From: JAAFHN01 sp031421855
GTDB lineage: Bacteria > Pseudomonadota > Gammaproteobacteria > Burkholderiales > Burkholderiaceae_C
Length of the DNA stretch: 9,436 nt
Assembly: GCA_031421855.1 (NCBI GenBank)
Contig: JANOPN010000086.1
Span: 1-9,436, forward strand
Reading direction: 5' to 3'
The position numbers and the translations under genes were made by a program. Positions 6,301 to 9,436 of the stretch are shown piece by piece. The notes beneath the pieces are model-generated. The model was not told the DNA's origin. It worked only from the letters and a program-made list of their open reading frames with translations, and ran no database searches. The first letter of the stretch is position 1. Each line of letters begins with the position of its first letter.

Positions 6301-8063
6301 TGGTACGGTGAGTAATCGGGGTAATACGTGCCATTGATCCCTGGGCGCGCTTTGTGCGCGATCACGAACAATGTGTTTTGACCGTCGCCCAATGACGGAA
6401 CGATCATCCGCACTTTGTTAATCAAGTCCTTTTTACCCTGCGCTTGAGCCGCGGTCACTGTGTCAAACCACTGTGCATCTTCGTCCCGGCACCAATGAGC
6501 CGCGCCGGGGTTTCCGCTGCCGGTATTTGCGACACCGTACTGGACCCGGTAACCCTGCGGAAAAGCTGTGCTGACGTTACCCGGATTGCCGAATGCGATC
6601 TCGTTCGGTGCGCTGTAGTAGTACCCAGCTGCGTGCCCGCCGCTGCCGGGGATGATTGCCATTTCAACTTGGGTGTTGTCAAAGTTGTCACACAACGTAC
6701 TCGTGGTGTTCGTTGGCGCTGCCGACGGGTTGTAATAGTCAAGCCGTGGAAAAAATATCTGACCGGGATAAACCAAGGCCGTGCCAGAGTCTCCCCAGTT
6801 GTCGGTGCTTTCCAGTTGCCACTTGCCCGAGCTTGTCGCAGCCAAGTTCTCATAGGCCCAGCGTGAGTTGCCCCAATCGCGTGCGACGTATTTGTAATAG
6901 CTGCCGGGCGCAGTCGCAACCACCGTGTTGGTCAGTGCGTTGTTTGTGGTTAACTGATCAACCAATGCCGCGCCACTAGCCGACGTGCCGCCAAAGTTAT
7001 CGATGCGGTTGTTTAAATTGATTTGACCCGACCCAGGTGGGGTCTGGTTTGCGGCTGTGTTGATGTCGCTGAGCGGCAACCAAAATCGCACAGCATGGGT
7101 CGCGAGGCGCTGCGGCGCAGACGTGAATGCGTTTACTTCGACGGCAGTCCCTTTACCGCCGGCGATCAAAAACTGATCGGCTTCACCGGACCCAGCCGTG
7201 AGCGTGAGAACCCCACCCTGCGACGCAGGTGTCCCGCGCGCCGGACAGCTGATGATGCCTTGCTCGCCGACCCGGTAGCAATCGAACCAGATCGCGTTGG
7301 GCGGAAAGTTGGTCGCAATATCGGTCATCGTGATGGGCGAGGTGATTGCCTCACCGCCTTTTGATGACGCGCCTGCAGGATCGTACTGATCAGCGTAAAC
7401 ATACCAAGCCGTCAAATAGCCCTGGACGCCGTTGTACGTGTAGCCACTTTGCTGGGTGTACAGAACATCCTTGCGAAAGTCGACTTTTTGACGTGCAGAA
7501 ATTTCGACGACTGGTGCTGCGACCGGCGAAGTCAACCCAGCTTTGGGCGTTTGCGCAGCCGTGCAGTTGTCAGTGGTGCTGGTTGTGGTGGCGACATTTT
7601 GGGTGCCGTTTGCGCCGAAAATCGTCACCTTGGCTGGAGCCAAAACTGCGGCGGTTAAATCGCCACCAGCGGTTTGATCTTGGCCACCGATGTTACAAAC
7701 CAGTGTCGATCCATCGGTGCTGATGTTGCTGCCAGGGCCGGAGCACTGAGCGGGTACTGAATCCCAAATGGCTATTTTCTTGCCACCGACGAGTGGCAAC
7801 ACGCTGGTGAATGTGATGTTACTTTCTGCGAAACCAGCGCCAATTTTGTAGTTAAAACGGTAGATGTACGTGTCGTTTGTGCGAACAACGTTATCTGTGG
7901 TGCACGCATCGTTACCCGCAACGTGAGCTGTCCCGCCAGGCGTACAGGCATCTGCCGTGTTGAAGGGTCCAGTTCCCGTGCTTTGGAGTGTGACGTTGAA
8001 GTCTGACAGCTTACATTGCGCTTGCGCCAATGCTGGCAATGCCGCAACAAACGCACCAAGCAA
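126..8063 (-). CDS. Giant secreted DUF11/SdrD B-like repeat protein (adhesin-like), 3' end cut by an insertion sequence, 5' end frameshifted
   Basis: An exported, probably cell-surface, adhesin-like protein of 2645 residues as read, of which 2579 are native. Order of parts: signal stump 1-15 (LGAFVAALPALAQA, likely cut after AQA); aromatic, Cys-containing N-terminal region about 16-615; DUF11-like domain about 616-766 (GGSVTYTL ... VDRLPAPLTYV); a second from 767; SdrD B-like domain 956-1072; beta region 1073-1218; four DUF11-like modules starting at 1219, 1452, 1657 and 1857; five SdrD B-like domains from 2041, the last cut at 2579. Residues 2580-2645 are antisense transposase sequence ending at a stop inside the insertion sequence. 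The in-frame start is TTG with no ribosome binding site; the native start is probably ATG 8119, one base out of frame. No LPXTG-like or other sorting signal remains. Such proteins usually act in adhesion, biofilm or cell-surface structure; the ligand is unknown. Whether this copy is expressed is doubtful, and it may be better called a pseudogene. Confidence 0.85.
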   Translation of the reverse strand: MLGAFVAALPALAQAQCKLSDFNVTLQSTGTGPFNTADACTPGGTAHVAGNDACTTDNVVRTNDTYIYRFNYKIGAGFAESNITFTSVLPLVGGKKIAIWDSVPAQCSGPGSNISTDGSTLVCNIGGQDQTAGGDLTAAVLAPAKVTIFGANGTQNVATTTSTTDNCTAAQTPKAGLTSPVAAPVVEISARQKVDFRKDVLYTQQSGYTYNGVQGYLTAWYVYADQYDPAGASSKGGEAITSPITMTDIATNFPPNAIWFDCYRVGEQGIISCPARGTPASQGGVLTLTAGSGEADQFLIAGGKGTAVEVNAFTSAPQRLATHAVRFWLPLSDINTAANQTPPGSGQINLNNRIDNFGGTSASGAALVDQLTTNNALTNTVVATAPGSYYKYVARDWGNSRWAYENLAATSSGKWQLESTDNWGDSGTALVYPGQIFFPRLDYYNPSAAPTNTTSTLCDNFDNTQVEMAIIPGSGGHAAGYYYSAPNEIAFGNPGNVSTAFPQGYRVQYGVANTGSGNPGAAHWCRDEDAQWFDTVTAAQAQGKKDLINKVRMIVPSLGDGQNTLFVIAHKARPGINGTYYPDYSPYQLATVNNGNWVNSGYNVGSNTGLSTGKRVQITTAIARVLKNATINGNPTSTAIAGGSVTYTLVPSIQSIIAGLPTTYVTLVDRLPAPLTYVDGSAKFGAAIFAQDSIQSDAAGTTLTWTINGVTPNVAINTASFVALVPLTVAPNSSVVNQVEIQSPDDASPASQRRATKAVTVLNPPGLKVFKSTSTPLIEPNGTAKFKLDIANFEDAPTVIDVIDVIPHLGDNAPVTQAPLATQAGRNPVSAFAGTIGFSATSITAPAGSVVRYKKGPVNAVLIDPRAVSNTASAADGWCLPAEFGTGTCPANFSDVVAFRVSNMTVGGNAVSSITADLPTNQNTIGDRYVNRFGIRSSDPAFAFLRSNDVPVRVVLGSLAGKVYRDDDGNGTQNSEPSLPNVTVTLCLSAPVSGVCAPADVAATTVTDGAGAYQFSNLISRPYWIVETKPREYGNGPTNAVGSTGGAASPNLFASINLPIGANGANYNFGHRGIDLVTTVQLPATPAAEGAVVLGTVTFGNITPTPGENTTLTVVLTPGLPAASVSNLPPGFTATPYDAVTGIIRLIAPTSGLYANGAFPPNAQFSFNVAMTTPAAGTVTLGSRITNTVADNTPITDPTSTDVKRNAHQAAYPVLSQQIDVRKRVGAPRQLTVAERTSFGLPIAGGEVAFAVPYRIVVANRTSGAMGLTATNVQLADNLADTFGTNLITVLSVDTPTLTTSPRGAKVHNATAAGSASAAQCAAPSAGNEFNGNTKTNLLRGDFNLAPGEQCLVEFVAIIDFVLAPVPAVAKLNTAFAYSGTAPNTANTPFVAGVPTYPATVKANDASTDNPQTPPDAATENGKFPSSFPPPPTNSNTDAADPTPVSFAEQKIDVRKSSSYPVQTDLSGRKFRIYYTTNVTNTAAAGGAVATNVQLSENLKFTFPAPAVFSITPGSVQLLVGAGSTTTCVVNAGFNGSTNYNLLGTGSNPGVSAVNLSAGDKCIVTFAVDVDYTNGVVPLTSAPQNRIFASTANVANSGPPFDAAGLKSGDNPAMISKDTSANVNPPVRPYGAPPADPGAPASKSDTGSGTPAIFKTIEVVKAVSGQVEVVSSGKYRVTYRVRVTAVGPVGEIMPNVQVIDNLKQAYDRNNTGVPSINVTTAPVVASGICTANAAFNGTTDQKLLSGGDSFTVGNVCEVSVKGDLDYGANAVVAGPHFNQVYASSSTTNPNVCGAVSTNAATSTTLATSAGGSVSGVYSTSSFIVGFDASTDNGAVPTAAGSDKPLPTPVSLPPPPVINAIKYAENSSRPGRAPRTGDVVSWVVVYKNDGTTVANDVQIRDAIDTVGFTNPVIASASRIPENSLDVPTPNGAYNGVSDVNLLGSVVGLAPGEYIRVVVNATVKPAYTGPVRNQSSLIARELGGAGGTKVLTSGVNGTGYPACPNVNACIPTSVTVPATALVTAPVAPGAKGQTNTLAVTAVANISGKVFLDTNYDGVLSAGEGAIDPFVKLDLCRVATVPCPTGQLEGTTNTNGSGDYSFGLVPPGTYFVQQTQPSQYGSSSPNQINGLVMAGVNLVNNNFGETLGQLTGRVYRDEDASGTYGPTDKPIPNVTVKLCLSSDAGCASPVQVVTTNAAGVYDFKDLLPPPAGQTYSIVEDQLTVPTNLSNGTTTVGQLDVPSTGAGSAGTADSASNQITGITWTPSPVVANRSSASGVENNFGELPILAISGAVIVDKNYNATQDPSESGLPGTTTVTLCRSQPAHNSACPTADIVSSVATTPVSGAYSFPGLKPGTYFVVETQPSGYGSSAPNTSAPIVLATSTIAGINFYETGAELKGVVYHDVDSNGSFGGGDLPIAGATVKLCKTSSLPSCATPVATTTTGSDGAYLFTGVPAPAAGEGYTIVEDETTTGATNPLNSYSNGTTTVGSLVGGQSLAPGSASGAEQGPLFNGDSTVGGISFQMPTAVVAGTPPVVGSGYNFGEAQIAPISGRVYVDRDPTSPGFNPTTDGGLLNGATTMLCHIPDDHKDACETGEDAKRTSLSSPETEPCFSAPFAATGGCTTSRTSAMFAPDRRLSESGACSAHR
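327..431 (-). repeat. SdrD B-like domain A3, truncated by the insertion sequence (residues 2545-2579)
   Basis: Only the first 35 residues survive, from IAPISGRVYVDRDPTS to GATTML. The opening IxxISGxVxVD is that of A-type domains, as the alternation predicts. About 70 to 75 residues of the domain, and everything after it, have been displaced by the insertion. Confidence 0.75.
432..884 (-). repeat. SdrD B-like domain B2 (residues 2394-2544)
   Basis: Runs from ELKGVVYHDVDSNGSFG to YNFGEAQ, 151 residues. Shares YTIVED and NGTTTVGSL with B1 and carries an even longer Gly/Ala/Pro-rich insertion after it. The cysteine pair is LCKTSSLPSC. Confidence 0.75.
885..1214 (-). repeat. SdrD B-like domain A2 (residues 2284-2393)
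   Basis: Runs from ILAISGAVIVDKNYNATQ to INFYETGA, 110 residues. Shares with A1 the stretch PGTYFVxxTQPSxYGSSxPN. The closing motif is NFYE instead of NFGE. The cysteine pair is LCRSQPAHNSAC. Confidence 0.75.
1215..1628 (-). repeat. SdrD B-like domain B1 (residues 2146-2283)
   Basis: Runs from QLTGRVYRDEDASGTY to ENNFGELP, 138 residues. It differs from A-type domains in having YSIVED in place of YFVxxTQPSxYGSS and an extra segment of about 30 residues after NGTTTVGQL, which is shared only with B2. Confidence 0.75.
1629..1943 (-). repeat. SdrD B-like domain A1 (residues 2041-2145)
   Basis: Runs from ANISGKVFLDTNYDG to NNNFGETLG, 105 residues. Contains the acidic D-T-N-Y-D-G loop, DLC ... PCP cysteine pair, and PPGTYFVQQTQPSQYGSSSPN, which is closely matched in A2. 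First of the short (A) type of domain. Confidence 0.75.
1944..4409 (-). repeat. Four tandem DUF11-like modules (residues 1219-2040)
   Basis: Modules begin IDVRKRVGAP (1219), IDVRKSSSYP (1452), IEVVKAVSGQ (1657) and INAIKYAENS (1857), so they run 233, 205, 200 and 184 residues. Each holds a strand motif NVQLADNL / NVQLSENL / NVQVIDNL / DVQIRDAI in the place of the DUF11 'V-x-V-x-D-x-L' motif, and a second motif FNG-x-T-x(3)-LL ... L-x-x-G-x-x-C-x-V (YNG in the last copy). Pro-rich linkers containing a D-x-S-T-D-N or similar stretch and P-T-P join the modules. They are best read as a stalk of immunoglobulin-like sandwiches. Confidence 0.7.
2503..2510 (-). repeat. C8 homopolymer inside the giant gene
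   Basis: Eight consecutive C on the coding strand (G on the + strand) encode part of the Pro-Pro-Pro-Pro linker just before the fourth DUF11-like module (residue 1857). The frame is correct with eight. Tracts of this length are prone to slippage in some bacteria, so this is a possible on/off site in a surface-protein gene. Confidence 0.6.
4848..5198 (-). repeat. SdrD B-like domain, isolated upstream copy (residues 956-1072)
   Basis: Begins LGSLAGKVYRDDDGNGTQ and ends NYNFGHR, the frame of an SdrD B-like beta-sandwich: an opening G-x-V-(Y/F)-x-D, an acidic loop D-D-D-G-N-G of the kind that binds calcium in Sdr proteins, VTVTLC, a middle GAYQFSNL, then WIVET, and closing NFG. A cysteine pair (TLC ... 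GVC) brackets a loop, as in the later copies. It is separated from the C-terminal array by about 970 residues. Confidence 0.7.
6219..8018 (-). other. N-terminal region of the giant protein (residues about 16-615)
   Basis: About 600 residues that do not show the repeat motifs of the rest of the protein. They are rich in aromatic residues (for example WYVYADQYDPAG, SRWAYENLA, KWQLESTDNWGDSG, GTYYPDYSPYQ) and contain about ten cysteines, several in C-x(n)-C pairs such as FDCYRVGEQGIISC. Position right after the signal peptide and difference from the repeats suggest a ligand-binding head on a repeat stalk, but this is inference; I do not recognise a named domain here. Confidence 0.5.
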
Positions 8064-8068
8064 AACGG

Positions 8069-8119
8069 TTAGTTTCGCGCCAAGGTTGCACTGTTTCGCA
8101 GAGTTTTTAGGGGATACAT
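8069..8119 (-). other. Native start and signal-peptide n-region of the giant gene, out of frame by one base
   Basis: ATG at 8119 opens MYPLKTLRNSATLARN and then stops (TAA, 8069-8071). These residues look like a basic signal-peptide n-region (Lys5, Arg8, Arg15). The main frame, read through the same bases, gives GAKLTVLLGAFVAALPALAQA only in part before an upstream stop (8139-8141), with no ATG, GTG or TTG before 8063. Adding one base between about 8072 and 8115 joins the ATG to the body: after the AAA at 8073-8075 it yields ...ATLARK followed by LTVLLGAFVAALPALAQA, a textbook signal peptide; in the A5 tract at 8104-8108 it gives a different but also basic n-region. The exact site cannot be chosen from this sequence. 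Confidence 0.75.
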
Positions 8120-8129
8120 CGCCGCATTG

Positions 8130-8135
8130 CCTTCT
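8130..8135 (-). promoter_or_regulatory. Ribosome binding site AGAAGG for ATG 8119
   Basis: On the minus strand the sequence GAGAAGG ends ten bases before the ATG at 8119, a usable Shine-Dalgarno position. The TTG at 8063, the only start in the frame of the protein body, is preceded by AAACTAACCGTT with nothing resembling a ribosome binding site. This decides that the gene was built to start at 8119. Confidence 0.6.
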
Positions 8136-8212
8136 CGTTCAATGCTGCGCTGCCCCGCACAAACGAATCACCGCAACAGAAAGTAGTTCATTCTGGTTAG
8201 CAGTATCCTCTA

Positions 8213-8241
8213 TTTTTAGCGTTTTGTGATTAGTTTGTTAA
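8213..8241 (-). promoter_or_regulatory. Candidate sigma70 promoter for the giant gene
   Basis: Minus strand: TTAACA (8236-8241, five of six matches to TTGACA), a 17-base spacer, then TAAAAA (8213-8218, four of six matches to TATAAT). It lies in the most AT-rich part of the intergenic region and would give a 5' leader of roughly 85 bases before ATG 8119. The -35 lies in the short palindrome TGTTAACA, which could also be an operator half-site pair, but no regulator is suggested by the sequence. Found by eye; moderate support only. Confidence 0.45.
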
Positions 8242-8335
8242 CAGTTGTTTACTCTTTTGAACCAGATCGACCGTCCGTCCGGGCAGTTTTCGTTGTGAAT
8301 CAAAGACTTATGCGAAAGTGTTCATTTCAAACGGA

Positions 8336-8373
8336 GAAGCCTCCATGTGTTGCGTACAACACATGGAGGCTTC
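8336..8373 (-). terminator. Perfect 17-bp hairpin, likely transcription terminator of the oxidoreductase gene
   Basis: The arms GAAGCCTCCATGTGTTG (8336-8352) and CAACACATGGAGGCTTC (8357-8373) are exact reverse complements around the four-base loop CGTA. The hairpin sits about 70 bases after the stop of the nitronate monooxygenase-like gene and upstream of the promoter of the giant gene. Neither side has a proper run of T: the minus-strand side continues TCCGTTTGAAATG. It is therefore an atypical intrinsic terminator, or a hairpin that blocks RNA decay; termination is inferred from stem strength and position. Confidence 0.65.
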
Positions 8374-8442
8374 ATTGCCCGCGTTTGGGCGTTGACGAGG
8401 CCGAAACAGTAATCGACCCATCAAGTCATTGCTTGTTGCCGC

Positions 8443-9432
8443 CTACCGCACAGCCGCGACAGAGTTCACCCGGGCCAGAGCTGAAAGATATTCTGCCTTT
8501 AGCTTTGCCACTGCATCCGCGGTTGAGCGAATCGCATCCACCGCGCCAATGCCTTGGCCACAACCCCAAATGTCACGCCACGCTTTTGCAGCACTGGCCC
8601 CCTCACCTGTTGCGAAGTTCATCTTGCTGGGGTCACTCACCGGCAAATTATCAGGATCCATTCCGGCGTTCTTGATGCTGCCTTTGAGGTAGTTTCCGTG
8701 AATGCCGGTGTAGAAATTGCTGTACACGATGTCGTCAGAGTTACTGCCGACGATCATTTCTTTGTAGCCTTCAGACGCGCGCGCTTCGTGGGTCGCAATG
8801 AATAGCGACCCGATGTAGGCAAAATCTGCGCCCATGGCCTGCGCCGCCAAAACGGCTCCGCCGGATGCGATCGAGCCACTGAGCGCAACAGCGCCTTTGA
8901 ACCACTGGCGAATTTCTTGGATCATCGCGAAGGGGCTTTTCACGCTAGCGTGACCACCGGCTCCCGCTGCAACTGGGATCAAGCCGTCAGCGCCTTTTTC
9001 GATCGCTTTGTGCGCAAACACGTTACTGATGACGTCGTGCAGCGTGATGCCGCCCCAAGCATGGACAGCTTGGTTCACGTCTTCGCGCGCGCCCAAACTG
9101 GTGATGATGATTGGCACCTTGTATTTGGCGCAGACTTGCATGTCATGGTCAAGGCGGTCGTTGCTTTTGTGAACGATCTGGTTGATGGCAAATGGCGCCG
9201 ACGGGCGATCAGGATTGGCTTTGTCATAGGCCGCCAAGGTCTCAGTGATTTCTGCGAGCCAGTCTTCGAGCTGAGCTGCCGGTCTGGCATTCAACGCGGG
9301 CATCGAGCCAACCACGCCAGCCTTGCACTGTTCAATCACCGTTTGGGGGTTACTGATGATGAACAGCGGGGACCCGATGACAGGAAAGGGCAAGTTACGC
9401 AATACAGGGGGCAAACGACTCAAATCAGACAT
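8443..9432 (-). CDS. Nitronate monooxygenase-family FMN-dependent oxidoreductase
   Basis: A complete 329-residue cytoplasmic flavoenzyme of the nitronate monooxygenase / 2-nitropropane dioxygenase family, which folds as a TIM barrel, binds FMN and in characterised members oxidises alkyl nitronates with O2. Seen in the sequence: an N-terminal first-strand segment PFPVIGSPLFIISNP (about 15-29), GAGGH at 157-161 whose His corresponds to the family's active-site His, SGSIASGG at 185-192 and GADFAYIGSLFIATHE at 201-216, which match the FMN phosphate-binding region, and a C-terminal GCGQGIGAV at 290-298. Length is normal for the family. The ATG at 9432 gives the natural N-terminus MSDLSRLPPV; only four bases precede it in the window, so its promoter and ribosome binding site are not visible. 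The N-terminal FMN segment differs from the classical bacterial enzyme (no QAPM motif), so substrate is uncertain; many relatives are simply NAD(P)H-dependent flavin oxidoreductases. It has no evident functional link to the giant gene. Confidence 0.9.
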   Translation of the reverse strand: MSDLSRLPPVLRNLPFPVIGSPLFIISNPQTVIEQCKAGVVGSMPALNARPAAQLEDWLAEITETLAAYDKANPDRPSAPFAINQIVHKSNDRLDHDMQVCAKYKVPIIITSLGAREDVNQAVHAWGGITLHDVISNVFAHKAIEKGADGLIPVAAGAGGHASVKSPFAMIQEIRQWFKGAVALSGSIASGGAVLAAQAMGADFAYIGSLFIATHEARASEGYKEMIVGSNSDDIVYSNFYTGIHGNYLKGSIKNAGMDPDNLPVSDPSKMNFATGEGASAAKAWRDIWGCGQGIGAVDAIRSTADAVAKLKAEYLSALARVNSVAAVR

Positions 9433-9436
9433 GGGC

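Larger units (their letters stand above)
8142..8442. other. Intergenic region between the two minus-strand genes
   Basis: About 300 bases with no supportable gene. From right to left it contains the tail after the oxidoreductase stop (8374-8442), a perfect hairpin (8336-8373), a featureless stretch (8242-8335) that includes CCGGACGGACGG on the minus strand, the AT-rich candidate promoter (8213-8241), and a leader towards the ribosome binding site. The only open frame near the promoter is eight codons long (8168-8191, minus) and I do not annotate it. Confidence 0.6.

Noticed and set aside
8168..8191. Eight-codon minus-strand frame (MNYFLLR) in the leader of the giant gene, as a possible regulatory leader peptide
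   Set aside because: Too short to support; no attenuator-like pair of hairpins follows it.
8063..8443. Giant gene and oxidoreductase gene as one operon
   Set aside because: They are separated by over 300 bases holding a strong hairpin and a separate candidate promoter, and their roles do not connect.
8226..8675. Plus-strand open frame spanning the intergenic region and the 3' end of the oxidoreductase gene
   Set aside because: It runs through the perfect hairpin and antisense to a well-supported enzyme; its product resembles nothing.

Overview
The window is bacterial DNA, most likely from a betaproteobacterium of the order Burkholderiales. That is an inference from the protein styles: a long exported protein built from DUF11-like and SdrD B-like modules, an IS481-type transposase, and a flavin oxidoreductase of the nitronate monooxygenase family. 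No rRNA, tRNA or core gene is present to fix the taxon.

Layout, left to right. Bases 1 to about 326 are the right end of an IS481-family insertion sequence; its transposase is on the + strand and begins outside the window. Bases 327 to 8119 are one giant minus-strand gene for a secreted, repeat-built, adhesin-like surface protein of at least 2579 native residues. Bases 8120 to 8442 are intergenic and hold a candidate promoter, a ribosome binding site and a strong hairpin terminator. Bases 8443 to 9432 are a complete minus-strand nitronate monooxygenase-like gene. The two minus-strand genes point the same way, but the terminator between them argues for separate transcription.

The giant gene carries two lesions. 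At its 3' end the insertion sequence has landed inside a repeat module, removing whatever C-terminus (more repeats, cell-surface sorting signal) followed and replacing it with 66 residues read antisense through the transposase gene. At its 5' end the only ATG with a good ribosome binding site (8119) is one base out of frame with the body, and the break falls inside the signal peptide; the in-frame start is a TTG at 8063 that keeps only a charge-less signal stump. Between these points about 7.7 kb of reading frame is uninterrupted, so either the damage is recent or the 5' frameshift is a sequencing error or switchable.

The architecture of the giant protein is regular: an aromatic, Cys-containing N-terminal region of about 600 residues, two DUF11-like domains, one SdrD B-like domain, a linking beta region, four tandem DUF11-like modules, then an alternating A-B-A-B-A series of SdrD B-like domains cut by the insertion sequence. 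Most modules carry a pair of cysteines at equivalent places. I saw no CRISPR array, RNA gene, toxin-antitoxin pair or defence system. The notable content is the damaged giant surface protein and its repeat logic.
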